Positions 37,794 to 48,448 of a stretch of DNA of 64,000 bases are shown here, piece by piece; within the stretch, counting starts at the first letter, position 1, and each line of letters starts with the position of its first letter. The DNA comes from Nocardioides cremeus. GTDB taxonomy: Bacteria; Actinomycetota; Actinomycetes; Propionibacteriales; Nocardioidaceae. A model generated the notes under the pieces. It saw only the letters and a program-made list of their open reading frames with translations. It was not told where the DNA came from and did no database searches. The stretch lies in assembly GCF_030518195.1 (NCBI RefSeq), contig NZ_JAULSC010000002.1, forward strand, positions 186,001-250,000, written 5' to 3'. Both the position numbers and the translations under genes were made by a program.

Positions 37794-39578
37794 ATGAGCA
37801 CTGAAACGTCCGGGACACCGACCACCGGCGACCAGGTCACGGGCGCGCAGAGCCTGGTCACCTCGCTCGAGGCGGCCGGCGTCACCGACATCTTCGGCAT
37901 CCCCGGCGGGGCGATCCTGCCGGCCTACGACCCGCTGATGGACTCCTCCATCCGCCACATCCTGGTCCGCCACGAGCAGGGCGCCGGCCACGCCGCGCAG
38001 GGCTACGCCGCCGCGACCGGCCGGGTCGGCGTCTGCATGGCCACCTCGGGCCCCGGCGCGACCAACCTGGTCACCGCGCTGGCCGACGCGCACATGGACT
38101 CCGTGCCGATGGTCGCCGTCACCGGGCAGGTCGGCGCCTCGCTGATCGGCACCGACGCCTTCCAGGAGGCCGACATCCGCGGCATCACGATGCCGATCAC
38201 CAAGCACAACTTCCTGGTCACCGATCCCGCCGAGATCCCGCAGAAGATCGCCGAGGCCTTCCACATCGCCTCCACCGGCCGCCCCGGCCCGGTGCTGGTC
38301 GACGTGGCCAAGTCGGCGCTGCAGTCGATGACCACCTTCCGCTGGCCCACCGAGCTGCACCTGCCGGGCTACCGCCCGGTGACCAAGCCGCACAGCAAGC
38401 AGATCCGCGAGGCCGCCCGGCTGATCCTCGAGGCCCGCCGCCCGGTGCTCTACGTCGGCGGCGGCACCATCCGCGCCGGTGCGTCGCGCGAGCTGCGGGT
38501 GCTCGCGGAGATGACCGGGATGCCGGTGGTGACCACGCTGATGGCGCTCGGCGCCTTCCCCGACAGCCACCCCCAGCACCTGGGCATGCCCGGCATGCAC
38601 GGCACCGTCGCCGCGGTCGCCGGGCTGCAGAAGAGCGACCTGATCATCAGCCTCGGCGCGCGCTTCGACGACCGCGTCACCGGCAACCTCGACTCCTTCG
38701 CGCCCGGCGCCAAGGTGATCCACGCCGACATCGACCCCGCCGAGATCGGCAAGAACCGCTACACCGACGTGCCGATCGTGGGCGACTGCCGCGAGGTCAT
38801 CTCCGACCTCGTCGTGGCGCTCAAGGCCGAGGCCGACGCCGGCCACAGCGGCGACTACGAGGCCTGGGTGGCGTTCCTGTCGGGGGTCAAGAAGAAGTAC
38901 CCGCTGGGCTACGAGCAGTCGCCGGCCGGCACGCTGGCGCCCCAGCACGTCATCGAGCGGCTCAGCGCGATCGCGGGTCCCGAGGCGATCTACACCTCCG
39001 GCGTGGGCCAGCACCAGATGTGGGCGGCGCACTTCGTGCAGTACGAGCACCCGCGCACCTGGCTGAACTCCGGCGGCCTGGGCACCATGGGCTACTCGGT
39101 GCCGGCCGCGATGGGCGCCAAGGTCGGTCGCCCCGACGCCACGGTGTGGTCCATCGACGGCGACGGCTGCTTCCAGATGACCAACCAGGAGCTGGCCACC
39201 TGCGCGATCGAGAACATCCCGATCAAGGTCGCGGTGATCAACAACGAGTCGCTGGGCATGGTGCGCCAGTGGCAGACGCTCTTCTACAACCAGCGCTACT
39301 CCAACACCAACCTGCAGCGCCAGGGCGGCGTCGTGCGGATCCCCGACTTCGTCAAGCTCGCCGAGGCCTACGGCTGCGTCGGCCTGGCGTGCGACGGCCC
39401 CGACGACGTCGACGCCACCATCGAGAAGGCCATGGAGATCAACGACGTGCCCGTCGTGGTCGACTTCCGCGTGCACCGCGACGCGATGGTCTGGCCGATG
39501 GTCGCCGCCGGCACCAGCAACGACGACATCAAGTACGCCCGCGACCTGGCCCCCGACTTCGACGAGGACGACCTGTGA
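37794..39578 (+). CDS. ilvB: Acetolactate synthase large subunit
   Basis: 594 aa from ATG 37794, which has GGGGAG at good spacing; an in-frame ATG at 37743 would add 17 basic residues with no family match. First common enzyme of branched-chain synthesis, using ThDP, FAD and Mg. The catalytic Glu is in [14 protein letters not shown]. The FAD/central domain has [11 protein letters not shown]. The ThDP motif [12 protein letters not shown] ends with VINN. Three-gene operon with ilvN and ilvC, controlled by the upstream attenuator. Confidence 0.96.
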   Translation: MSTETSGTPTTGDQVTGAQSLVTSLEAAGVTDIFGIPGGAILPAYDPLMDSSIRHILVRHEQGAGHAAQGYAAATGRVGVCMATSGPGATNLVTALADAHMDSVPMVAVTGQVGASLIGTDAFQEADIRGITMPITKHNFLVTDPAEIPQKIAEAFHIASTGRPGPVLVDVAKSALQSMTTFRWPTELHLPGYRPVTKPHSKQIREAARLILEARRPVLYVGGGTIRAGASRELRVLAEMTGMPVVTTLMALGAFPDSHPQHLGMPGMHGTVAAVAGLQKSDLIISLGARFDDRVTGNLDSFAPGAKVIHADIDPAEIGKNRYTDVPIVGDCREVISDLVVALKAEADAGHSGDYEAWVAFLSGVKKKYPLGYEQSPAGTLAPQHVIERLSAIAGPEAIYTSGVGQHQMWAAHFVQYEHPRTWLNSGGLGTMGYSVPAAMGAKVGRPDATVWSIDGDGCFQMTNQELATCAIENIPIKVAVINNESLGMVRQWQTLFYNQRYSNTNLQRQGGVVRIPDFVKLAEAYGCVGLACDGPDDVDATIEKAMEINDVPVVVDFRVHRDAMVWPMVAAGTSNDDIKYARDLAPDFDEDDL

Positions 39579-39591
39579 GGATGATCCAGCC

Positions 39592-40131
39592 ATGACCCAG
39601 CACACCCTCTCCGTCCTGGTGGAGGACAAGCCCGGCGTCCTGACCCGGATCGCCGGCCTCTTCAGCCGCCGCGGCTTCAACATCCACAGCCTCGCGGTCG
39701 GCCCGACCGAGCACCCCGAGATCTCGCGGATGACGATCGTGGTCAACGTCGAGGAGTCCCCGCTCGAGCAGGTGACCAAGCAGCTCAACAAGCTGATCGA
39801 GGTCATCAAGATCGTCGAGCTCGACCCCGACGCCTCGGTCAACCGCGAGCTGGTGCTGGTCAAGGTCGGCGCCAACGCCGAGACCCGCGGCCAGGTGCTC
39901 GACACCGTGCAGCTCTTCCGCGCCAAGGTCATCGACGTCGCCCCCGACGCGATCACCATGCAGATCACCGGCAACCAGGGCAAGATCGCCGACTTCCTGC
40001 GGATGCTCGAGCCCTTCGGCATCCGCGAGCTCGTCCAGTCGGGCATGGTCGCGATCGGGCGCGGTCCGCGCTCGATCTCCGAGCGCCACCAGCGCCCGGT
40101 GGCCGTGCCCGCCCCGCCCGCAGCAGTCTGA
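39592..40131 (+). CDS. ilvN: Acetolactate synthase regulatory (small) subunit
   Basis: 179 aa. N-terminal ACT domain (TLSVLVEDKPGVLTRIAGLFSRRGFNI) that senses valine, then the C-terminal domain (RELVLVKV, DFLRMLEPFGIRELVQSGMVAIGRG) that activates the large subunit. It starts 13 bp after ilvB. Confidence 0.97.
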   Translation: MTQHTLSVLVEDKPGVLTRIAGLFSRRGFNIHSLAVGPTEHPEISRMTIVVNVEESPLEQVTKQLNKLIEVIKIVELDPDASVNRELVLVKVGANAETRGQVLDTVQLFRAKVIDVAPDAITMQITGNQGKIADFLRMLEPFGIRELVQSGMVAIGRGPRSISERHQRPVAVPAPPAAV

Positions 40132-41250
<1,119 letters not shown>

Positions 41251-41252
41251 CC

Positions 41253-41294
41253 CGACGCCGAGCCGGCGCGTCTGAACGCGCCGGCTCGGCGTCG
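41253..41294. terminator. Bidirectional terminator after ilvC
   Basis: Perfect 18-bp arms, CGACGCCGAGCCGGCGCG (41253-41270) and its complement (41277-41294), around TCTGAA. It separates convergent ilvC and the ABC permease. Confidence 0.8.
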
Positions 41295-41297
41295 CTG

Positions 41298-42119
41298 TCA
41301 CTTCACCTCGGAGCGCAGCACCAGCCGCAGGCCGACGGCCAGCGGGAGCACCAGCCAGAAGAAGCCGGACACCCCGAGCTGGGCCCACTGCTCGGCGCTG
41401 GGGACGACCTCGAAGAGCTGGCCCTGGCTGAAGTTGAAGTCCACCCAGGGCTGCAGGTCGGCGAACCACGGCTGCGCCGCGGCCAGCAGCGCGGTGAGAC
41501 CGGTGAGCACGAACTGGTAGACGAAGTAGCCCACCAGCGCCGCTGCCGAGCTGCGCAGCAGCAGCCCGAGCATGAAGCCGATGAACATGTTGAGCACGGT
41601 GGCCAGGGTGATCGCCGCGAGCCGTGCTGCGCCGAGGTCCCAGGCGAGGTCGACGCCGGCCAGCGAGACCCCCACGACGTTGCCGACGGCGCCGATCGCG
41701 GCAGCCAGCACCACCGCGATGACGCCGATGCCCAGCGCACAGACGGCCTTGGCGGCCACGACCCGACCGCGGTGGGGCACGAGCGTGAAGGTCGTCAGGC
41801 CGGTGCGCTGGCTCCACTCGCTGGTGACAGACAGGAGCGCGACGATCGGCAGGATGGTCACCATCGGCAGCCCGACGGCCGCCACGAACGTGTCGTAGGT
41901 GAGCACCTGCGCGGGCGCGAGGGCGACGACGGCCACGGTGGCCACCAGCGCGGTCAGCACGATGCTGGCCATCAGCCAGGCGCCCGAGCGGGTGTCGAAC
42001 ATCTTGCGCAGCTCCACGCCCAGCAGTCGGTGGAACGGGGTCGGCGTCGGCGCCGGGCGGGCGTCGTACGCCGGCCGGACGGCCTCGCGGTGAGCTGTGG
42101 TGAGGGTCGTGGTGCTCAT
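41298..42119 (-). CDS. ABC transporter permease
   Basis: 273 aa with six hydrophobic helices, beginning with a cytoplasmic start that includes FHRLLGVELRKMFDTRSGAWL, typical of ABC-2-type export permeases. VTSEWSQRTGLTTFTLVPHRGRV is the conserved cytoplasmic loop of this group. Substrate unknown. ATG overlaps the upstream ATPase stop by 4 bp. Confidence 0.87.
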   Translation of the reverse strand: MSTTTLTTAHREAVRPAYDARPAPTPTPFHRLLGVELRKMFDTRSGAWLMASIVLTALVATVAVVALAPAQVLTYDTFVAAVGLPMVTILPIVALLSVTSEWSQRTGLTTFTLVPHRGRVVAAKAVCALGIGVIAVVLAAAIGAVGNVVGVSLAGVDLAWDLGAARLAAITLATVLNMFIGFMLGLLLRSSAAALVGYFVYQFVLTGLTALLAAAQPWFADLQPWVDFNFSQGQLFEVVPSAEQWAQLGVSGFFWLVLPLAVGLRLVLRSEVK

Positions 42120-43039
42120 GCTGCTGCTCCTGCTCCTGCTCGGGTCGGGGTGGTCTCGCGCTGGGTGTCGGCGGTCAGCTCGAGAAACATCTCCTCCAGC
42201 CCCGCGCCGTCGGCGGCGCGCAGCTCGTGCAGCGCGACGCCGGCGTGCAGGGCGAGCCGGCCGACGATGGCGGGGTCGGCGTCGGTGGCCAGTGCGTCGT
42301 CGCCGGTGGGGTGCGCGGTGTGCCCGGCTGCGGTGAGAGCGGCCGCGAGCGGCTCGCGGTCGCGGACGCCGACGTGGGTGCCGGCGCGGGCGAGCAGCTC
42401 GGCCTTGGTGCCGCCCGCGACGATCCGGCCGCGCCCGATGACCACCAGGTCGTCGGCGACCACCTCGATCTCGTGCAGCAGGTGGCTGGAGAGCAGCACG
42501 GTGCCGCCGCGGTCGGCGTAGGTGCGCAGCAGGTCGCGCATCCAGCGGATGCCGGCGGGGTCGAGCCCGTTGGCCGGCTCGTCGAGCACCAGCACCTGCG
42601 GGTCCCCGAGCAGCGCGGTGGCGATGCCGAGCCGCTGGCGCATGCCCAGCGAGTAGTGCCGCACCCGGCGCCCGGCCTCCTCGTCGCTCAGGCTGACCAG
42701 CTCGAGCATCTCCTGCACCCGGGCGCGGGGGAGCCCCATGGTGCGCTGGGCCAGGGTCAGGACCTCCCGGCCGGTGCGACCGGCGTGCTGGGCCGAGGCG
42801 TCGAGCAGCACGCCCACCTCGCGCCCGGGATCGGGCAGGTCGGCGAAGCGCCGGCCCAGGACGGTGGCCGAGCCCGAGGAGGGCGGGGTCAGCCCGACCA
42901 GGACGCGCATGCACGTGGACTTGCCGGCGCCGTTGGGGCCCAGGAACCCGGTCACGCGACCGGGACGGGCGGTGAAGGTGACGTCGTCGACGGCCGTGAG
43001 GGCACCGTAGCGTCGGGTGAGGTTCTCGATCGTGATCAT
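42116..43039 (-). CDS. ABC transporter ATP-binding protein (exporter type)
   Basis: 307 aa. Walker A GPNGAGKST, Q-loop region VGVLLDASAQHAGRTG, a signature variant YSLGMRQRL and Walker B VLVLDEPANGLDP, then SSHLLHEIE. The C-terminal ~80 residues are the extra domain usual in DrrA/NodI-type exporters. It starts at ATG 43039; the frame runs further to 43171 but lacks family similarity. Works with the permease encoded next. Confidence 0.92.
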   Translation of the reverse strand: MITIENLTRRYGALTAVDDVTFTARPGRVTGFLGPNGAGKSTCMRVLVGLTPPSSGSATVLGRRFADLPDPGREVGVLLDASAQHAGRTGREVLTLAQRTMGLPRARVQEMLELVSLSDEEAGRRVRHYSLGMRQRLGIATALLGDPQVLVLDEPANGLDPAGIRWMRDLLRTYADRGGTVLLSSHLLHEIEVVADDLVVIGRGRIVAGGTKAELLARAGTHVGVRDREPLAAALTAAGHTAHPTGDDALATDADPAIVGRLALHAGVALHELRAADGAGLEEMFLELTADTQRETTPTRAGAGAAA

Positions 43040-43169
43040 GACCGGAGTCTCGGCCGCGCGGGGGCGTGCGCACATCGGGGATGACGCGGGCCGCGACCCT
43101 GGTCGGACCCTGGGCCGAGCCCCGCAGTGCCCCGGGAAGAACCAGGGGGCTTTCGGGGTTGGGGCCCAC

Positions 43170-43877
43170 ATGCGTATCGAGATCTGGTCCGACGTCGTCT
43201 GCCCCTGGTGCTACATCGGCAAGCGCCGCCTCGAGACCGCCCTGGCCGGCTTCGAGCACCGCGACGAGGTCGAGGTGGTCTGGCGCTCCTTCCAGCTCGA
43301 CCCGGGCGCGCCCTCGGTCGCCGAGGAGAGCATCGCCGAGCACCTGGGCCGCAAGTACGGCGGCGGCCCCGAGGCGGGCCAGCGGATGATCGACCAGATG
43401 GAGGCCGTGGCCGCCGAGGAGGGCTTGGTCTACCGGTTGGGCCAGGCACACCGGGTCGGCACCGCCGACGTCCACCGGGTGCTGCACGCGGCCCGCGACC
43501 ACGCCCAGCGCGCCGAGCTGAAGGAGGCGCTGCTGGCGGCGTACATGGTCGAGGCGCGCAACGTGGCCGACCACGACGTGCTGACCGAGATCGCCGTCTC
43601 CGCCGGCCTCGAGGAGGCGCGGGTGCGTGAGGTGCTGGCCGGCACGGAGTACGCCGACGAGGTGGAGGCCGACATCCGCCAGGCCGGCGCGTACGGCGCC
43701 ACCGGGGTGCCGTTCTTCGTCGTCGACGGCCGCTACGGCATCGCCGGCGCCCAGCCCGCCGATGTCTTCACCGACGTGCTGCAGCGGGCCTGGGACGACG
43801 CCCACCCGGCCGTCGAGATGGTGGGGGCGCAGACCGGTGCCGACGGCGCGGTGTGCGGCCCCGACGGCTGCAGCTGA
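43170..43877 (+). CDS. DsbA-family (FrnE-like) oxidoreductase
   Basis: 235 aa, cytoplasmic, thioredoxin fold with helical insertion. Active-site CPWC in WSDVVCPWCYIGKRRLE, cis-Pro region GATGVPFFVVDGRYGIAGAQP. Similar proteins include FrnE of Streptomyces. The tail adds CGPDGC, a possible second redox pair. The start ATG at 43170 fits the family; the frame upstream belongs to noncoding sequence. Confidence 0.9.
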   Translation: MRIEIWSDVVCPWCYIGKRRLETALAGFEHRDEVEVVWRSFQLDPGAPSVAEESIAEHLGRKYGGGPEAGQRMIDQMEAVAAEEGLVYRLGQAHRVGTADVHRVLHAARDHAQRAELKEALLAAYMVEARNVADHDVLTEIAVSAGLEEARVREVLAGTEYADEVEADIRQAGAYGATGVPFFVVDGRYGIAGAQPADVFTDVLQRAWDDAHPAVEMVGAQTGADGAVCGPDGCS

Positions 43878-43883
43878 GCGCGG

Positions 43884-44291
43884 TCAGTCGTCGAGGCTGA
43901 CCAGCACGACCGTGTCGGCGTGGCCCGGGCCACGGCGGCCCTGGGGCCCGAGCCGGGCGAGCAGGCGGGTCGCCGTCGTCGTCCACCCGTACTTCTCACG
44001 GACCCGGCCGTGCACCTCGTCGAAGAGCGCCCCCGAGCGCACCATCACGGCCCGCCCGTCGACGGGTGAGGTCTTTTCCTGGGTGCGCCCGCGCACGTCG
44101 CACGGCTCCACCTGCACGCGTTGGTCGTGCGCCAGCCGCTCGGTCTCGCCGGTGCCCGCGGCGGTCCAGAGGCCGAGGCGTCCGTCGCTGACCGGCACCA
44201 CCCGGACCGGCGTGGTGACCGGCTCGCCGGAGCGCCGGAAGGTCGTGAGCGCGAGGTACTTCTCGCCGGCCAGCTGCTCCGCGGTGGTCAC
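43884..44291 (-). CDS. PPOX-class F420-dependent (split-barrel) protein
   Basis: 135 aa. FMN/F420-binding split barrel of the pyridoxamine-oxidase-like class: LAGEKYLALTTFRRSGEPVTTPV at the start, LGLWTAAGTGETERLAHD and VQVEPCDVRG in the middle. Typically reduces or binds a deazaflavin; substrate unknown. Its GTG start overlaps the ABC-F stop by 4 bp, so it is co-translated with that gene. Confidence 0.85.
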   Translation of the reverse strand: MTTAEQLAGEKYLALTTFRRSGEPVTTPVRVVPVSDGRLGLWTAAGTGETERLAHDQRVQVEPCDVRGRTQEKTSPVDGRAVMVRSGALFDEVHGRVREKYGWTTTATRLLARLGPQGRRGPGHADTVVLVSLDD

Positions 44292-45886
44292 CCGTCCAGG
44301 CTCCCACGACCGACCCCGTCGACCCCGTCGGCGCCGAGGTCGATGGTGCGGTCCAGGCCGAGGTCGCCGAGGAAGGCCTGGTCGTGGCTGGCGACCACGA
44401 GCGCCCCGCGGTAGCCCGCGAGCGCCGTGACCAGGGCGTCGTACGACGCGAGGTCGAGGTTGTTGGTCGGCTCGTCGAGGAGCAGCAGGCGGGGCGCGGG
44501 GTCGGCCAGCAGCAGGGCGGCCAGGGTGGCGCGGAGCCGTTCGCCGCCGGAGAGGTCGCCGACGAGCCGGTCACCGACGGCGCCGCGGAACCCGAAGCGC
44601 GCCAGCCGGGCGCGCACCTGCTCGGGGCCGGCTCCGGGGTGGCGCCGAGCGACGGCGACGGCGAGCGGGGCGTCGGCGTCGAGGACGTCCAAGCGCTGCG
44701 GGAGGAACGCCACCGGGACGTGGACGTGCACCTCGCCTCTCGTCGGGGCGGCCAGGCCGGCCCAGCTGCGCAGCAGCGTGGTCTTGCCGCTGCCGTTGGG
44801 ACCGACGAGCGCGATCCGCTCGGGCCCGACGATGTCGAGGCCGGCCTCGGTGTGGGTGAGCACGCGAGTGCCCCGCGGCACCGCTGTCTGCGGCAGGTCG
44901 ACACGGATCGTGAGGTCGTCGCGCACGGCCTGCTCGGCCCGCTCGAGATCGCCGCGGGCGGTGTCGAGGCGGTCGGCGTGCACGTGGCGGTACGAGGCGG
45001 CCGAGCGCTCGGCCCGACCCACCAGGTAGTCGCGCGCAGCCTTGCCGATGCCGGTGGTGCGCTCCGCCGTGGCAGCGACCCGGCGCCGCTGGGCGAGGGT
45101 GCGCTCGGCCTCGACGGCGTCGCGCCGCTGGCGACGCACCTCGTTGCGAGCGGTCGTCACCGCCTGCTGCGCGGCCTCCTGCTCGGCCGCGACCTGGGCG
45201 GCGTACGACGACCAGCCGCCGCCGTACCAGCGCAGCGAGCCGCCGCGCAGGTCGGCGATCCGGTCGACGCGCTCGAGGAGCTCGCGGTCGTGGCTGACGA
45301 CGAGCAGGGTGCGCGGCCAGGTGACGACGAGGTCGTGGACGCGCTCGCGCCCGGCTCGGTCGAGGTTGTTGGTGGGCTCGTCGAGCAGCAGGACGTCGGG
45401 GCGGGCCAGGAGCAGGCGGGCGATGGCCAGGCCGGTGAGCTCACCGCCCGAGAGCTCGCCCAGGCGGCGGTGCAGCGCGCCCGACGGCAGGCCCTGCCGC
45501 TCGAGCTCGGCGCGGGTGCGCTCCTCGACGTCCCAGTCGTCGCCGACAGCCTCGAAGAGGTGCTCGTCGCTCCGCCCGGCCTCGATGGCGCGCAGGGCCG
45601 CGAGGGTCGCGCCCACACCGAGGAAGTCGGCGACGGGCCGGGACGGGTCGGCGTCGAGGTCCTGCGGCAGGTAGCCGACCTCGCCGTGGACCGAGACGTG
45701 GCCGGCGCTGGGGCGCTGCCGCCCGGCCAGCACCCGCAGCAGGGTCGACTTGCCGGAGCCGTTGGCCCCGACCAGCCCGGCGCGGCCCCGCGAGAGGGCC
45801 AGGTCGAGGTCGCGCAGCGTGGGGGAGCCGTCGGGCCAGGTGACGGTGAGGCCGGAGACGGAGATGACGGGATGCGTCGAGGGCAT
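44288..45886 (-). CDS. ABC-F family ATPase
   Basis: 532 aa with two ABC domains and no membrane helices. Domain 1: GANGSGKST, LSGGELTGLA, VLLLDEPTNNLD. Domain 2: GPNGSGKTT, LSGGERLRAT, LLLLDEPTNNLD. Between them is a charged coiled coil (EQEAAQQAVTTARNEVRRQRRD..., about 225-300), the interdomain linker that in ABC-F proteins reaches the ribosomal peptidyl-transferase region. It could be a translation factor or confer ribosome-antibiotic protection; the linker alone does not decide. ATG 45886 has GGAG at 6 nt. Coupled to the PPOX gene. Confidence 0.92.
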   Translation of the reverse strand: MPSTHPVISVSGLTVTWPDGSPTLRDLDLALSRGRAGLVGANGSGKSTLLRVLAGRQRPSAGHVSVHGEVGYLPQDLDADPSRPVADFLGVGATLAALRAIEAGRSDEHLFEAVGDDWDVEERTRAELERQGLPSGALHRRLGELSGGELTGLAIARLLLARPDVLLLDEPTNNLDRAGRERVHDLVVTWPRTLLVVSHDRELLERVDRIADLRGGSLRWYGGGWSSYAAQVAAEQEAAQQAVTTARNEVRRQRRDAVEAERTLAQRRRVAATAERTTGIGKAARDYLVGRAERSAASYRHVHADRLDTARGDLERAEQAVRDDLTIRVDLPQTAVPRGTRVLTHTEAGLDIVGPERIALVGPNGSGKTTLLRSWAGLAAPTRGEVHVHVPVAFLPQRLDVLDADAPLAVAVARRHPGAGPEQVRARLARFGFRGAVGDRLVGDLSGGERLRATLAALLLADPAPRLLLLDEPTNNLDLASYDALVTALAGYRGALVVASHDQAFLGDLGLDRTIDLGADGVDGVGRGSLDG

Positions 45887-46040
45887 GGGTGCTCCAGGTG
45901 AGGGGTCGGGTGCGTCACGGCGGACGCGGGGACGGGCCTCAGAGGAGCAACGGGACCTTGCCTGGGGTGGGGAGTGGGACCAGCTCAGGCTAGGACGGCG
46001 GGTGGGGGAGCGGCACCTGGTTTTCGCAGAGCAGCCCAGC

Positions 46041-46222
46041 GCACCATCCTGACGGCCCGTACGCCGCCGTCGGCGTGTCGCGTGAGGGTCGTCAGGACCG
46101 TGGTGGAGCGGTCGGCGTCGGAGGGTGGGTTGCTCCCCGGGTCTCGACGGGCGCTCCTCGCTGGCGCTCGTCACTGCTCGACCGACGACCACTCCGCGAG
46201 TCGGCTCGTTCGAACCAGCCGG
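46041..46222 (+). repeat. Dispersed intergenic repeat, copy 1
   Basis: Runs from GCACCATCCTGACG through a hairpin arm GCGTGAGGGTCGTCAGG, ACCGTGGTGGAGCGGTCGGC, to CGGCTCGTTCGAACCAGCCGG. The same blocks recur in reverse orientation at 59230-59361. Copy 1 carries about 50 extra bases near 46138-46195 (CTCGACGGGCGCTCCTCGCT...). The rest of the 349-bp gap 45887-46235 holds only the ABC-F leader, with a TAGCCT hexamer about 100 nt before its ATG. Confidence 0.8.
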
Positions 46223-46235
46223 CTCGGCGCGGGGC

Positions 46236-47669
46236 TCAGGCGACCATGACGCGGGTGCCGCGGCGGACGCGGGCGGCGGGGGCGTCGCGGACCTCGGCCC
46301 AGGCGAGGGCGAGGCGCTCGACGGCGAGGGCGAGCTCGTCGGGGCGGCGGGTCCAGGGGATGCGGACGTAGCGGTCGAGGCCGCCCTCGGCGGCGAAGAC
46401 CGGGCCGGGGGCGACGATGACGCCGTGCTGCTCGGCGGCGGCGGCCAGCGCGCTGCCGCGCGCCGTCGGCAGCTCGACCCACAGGGCCAGCCCGCCGCCC
46501 GGCACCTGGAAGCGCCACTCGGGCAGCCGGGCGGCGACCTCGCGGACCAGGCGGTCACGCTGCTCGCGCAGCCGCTCGCGATGCCCGGGCAGCACCGGCC
46601 CGTGCTCCAGCAGCCGCGCCAGGGTCAGCTGCTCGAGCACCGGCGCCCCGAGGTCGAGCGCGAGCCTGGCCTCCTGCAGGGTCTCGACGCACTCGTGCGG
46701 CGCCCGGATCCAGCCCAGGCGCAGGCCGCCCCAGAAGCTCTTGCTCGCGCTGCCGATCGTGATCGTGCCGGGCGCGTGGGCGGCGAACGGCGCGGGCATC
46801 TGCTGCGCGTCGAGCGCCAGCGCCTGGTGCGCCTCGTCGACGACCGCGCGGGTGCCGGCGGCGCGCAGGTGCCCGGCGTACGCCGCGCGCTGCTCGTCGC
46901 TCATGACGTGCCCGGTCGGGTTCTGGAAGTCCGGCACCAGGTAGGCCAGCCGCGGTCGCGAGCCGCGCAGCGCCGCGCCGACGGCGTCGAGGTCCCAGCC
47001 CTCCGGGTCGACCGCCGACGGCACCAGCCGCGCGCCGGCGTTGCGCAGCGCCTGGGTGGCGTTGGGGTAGACCGGCGACTCGACCAGCACCCGGTCGCCG
47101 CGGCCCGCGAACGCCTGCGCCACGACGGCCGCCGCGGCCAGCGCCCCCGGCGTCACCAGCACCTGGTCGGGGTCGGTGGGCAGGCCGCGGGCGGCGTACG
47201 ACGCCGCGATGCGCTGCTGCAGCAGCGGCAGCCCGGCCGGGAAGTAGCCGTGCCCGCCGAGGTGGGCCGGCAGGTCGCCGATCGCGTCGGTGAAGGCCTG
47301 CATCAACCCCGCCGGGGCCGGGGCCGCGGCGCAGTTGAGGTCGATGGCGTCGCCGTCGTCGACGCCCGGCAGCAGCGCCCGGTCGTGCGAGCGGGCCCGC
47401 CCGCCCGGCACCCGGGTGAAGGTGCCCGAGCCCTGCCGCGACACGGCGTACCCGCTCTCGCGCAGCAGTGCGTAGGCCCGCGTGACGGTGGTGCGCGACA
47501 CCGCGAGCGCCTCGGTCAGCTCGCGCTCGCTGGGCAGCCGTACGTCGAAGCCGATGCGTCCGTCGCCGATGAGGAGCGTGAGCGTGTCGGCGAGGCCGAC
47601 GTAGGCGGGGGAGCGGTCGAAGGAGCCGACGAGAGCGGCGACCCGGGCGGCTGAGACGGCGGTGGCCAT
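46236..47669 (-). CDS. MocR-type GntR/aminotransferase regulator (YczR-like)
   Basis: 477 aa. N-terminal winged helix of the GntR class (about 20-85: LADTLTLLIGDGRI, LPSERELTEALAVSRTTVTRAYALLRESG) joined to a fold-type I aminotransferase domain with PLP lysine in GSASKSFWGGLRLGW and the YLVPDFQNPTGHVMS block. Such regulators sense PLP-linked or amino-acid ligands. ATG 47669 lies 62 bp from the divergent yczE-like gene, a pairing seen for YczR-YczE, with an inverted repeat between them. Confidence 0.92.
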   Translation of the reverse strand: MATAVSAARVAALVGSFDRSPAYVGLADTLTLLIGDGRIGFDVRLPSERELTEALAVSRTTVTRAYALLRESGYAVSRQGSGTFTRVPGGRARSHDRALLPGVDDGDAIDLNCAAAPAPAGLMQAFTDAIGDLPAHLGGHGYFPAGLPLLQQRIAASYAARGLPTDPDQVLVTPGALAAAAVVAQAFAGRGDRVLVESPVYPNATQALRNAGARLVPSAVDPEGWDLDAVGAALRGSRPRLAYLVPDFQNPTGHVMSDEQRAAYAGHLRAAGTRAVVDEAHQALALDAQQMPAPFAAHAPGTITIGSASKSFWGGLRLGWIRAPHECVETLQEARLALDLGAPVLEQLTLARLLEHGPVLPGHRERLREQRDRLVREVAARLPEWRFQVPGGGLALWVELPTARGSALAAAAEQHGVIVAPGPVFAAEGGLDRYVRIPWTRRPDELALAVERLALAWAEVRDAPAARVRRGTRVMVA

Positions 47670-47686
47670 GCAGACCACTGTCGCAC

Positions 47687-47713
47687 GATTGGCTATTTCA
47701 CAACAGGCCAATC
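47687..47713. promoter_or_regulatory. Candidate MocR operator
   Basis: GATTGGC (47687-47693) and GCCAATC (47707-47713) form a perfect inverted repeat with 13-nt spacer, in an AT-richer stretch of the divergent intergenic region. Confidence 0.5.
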
Positions 47714-47731
47714 GGCCTGCACCCTGGACGC

Positions 47732-48448
47732 ATGATCCTCGCCGACCTCGGACCCCTCGCCCAGCTGCGTGCCGGGCGCCTGGGCCGCCGCCTGCCCCAG
47801 CTCTACGTCGGCCTGTGGCTGTACGGCGTCTCGCTGGCCATGATGGTGCGCGCCGACCTCGGCGCCGCCCCCTGGGACGTGCTGCACCTGGGCATCGCCC
47901 GCTACGTGCCGCTGAGCCTGGGCGAGGTGCTGATCGTGGTCAGCCTGCTGGTGCTGCTGCTGTGGATCCCGCTGCGCGAGGTGCCCGGCCTGGGCACCAT
48001 CTCCAACGCCCTGGTCATCGGCATCGCCACCGACGCCACCCTGTCGGTGCTCGAGCGCCCCGACGAGCTGTGGCTGCGGATCACGCTGATGGTCGTCGGC
48101 GTGCTGGGCAACGGCGCTGCGACCGCCTTCTACATCGGCGCCCAGCTCGGCCGCGGCCCGCGCGACGGGCTGATGACCGGCCTGCACCGGCGCACCGGCA
48201 TCTCGCTGCGCGTGGTGCGCACCGGCCTCGAGGTCACCGTCGTGGCCATCGGCCTGCTGCTCGGCGGCGTCGCCGGCATCGGCACGGTGCTCTACGCGCT
48301 GAGCATCGGCCCGGTCACCCAGGCGCTGCTGCCGGCGCTGACGGTGCGCCTCGCCCCGCCGGCCGCGCCGTCCCTCGACGAGCCCCTCGACGAGCCGCTC
48401 GACGAGCCCGGCGTCGACCCCGCGAGCGCTACCGCTTCGTCGCGATGA
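47732..48448 (+). CDS. YczE/YitT-family membrane protein
   Basis: 238 aa with five or so hydrophobic helices. Conserved start LPQLYVGLWLYGVSLAMMVRADLGAAPWDVLH and later IGAQLGRGPRDGLMTGL define the group; function unknown. The C-terminus has a tandem LDEP repeat (three copies). Controlled presumably by the divergent MocR regulator. Its 3' end overlaps the convergent methyltransferase gene by 20 bp. Confidence 0.88.
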   Translation: MILADLGPLAQLRAGRLGRRLPQLYVGLWLYGVSLAMMVRADLGAAPWDVLHLGIARYVPLSLGEVLIVVSLLVLLLWIPLREVPGLGTISNALVIGIATDATLSVLERPDELWLRITLMVVGVLGNGAATAFYIGAQLGRGPRDGLMTGLHRRTGISLRVVRTGLEVTVVAIGLLLGGVAGIGTVLYALSIGPVTQALLPALTVRLAPPAAPSLDEPLDEPLDEPGVDPASATASSR

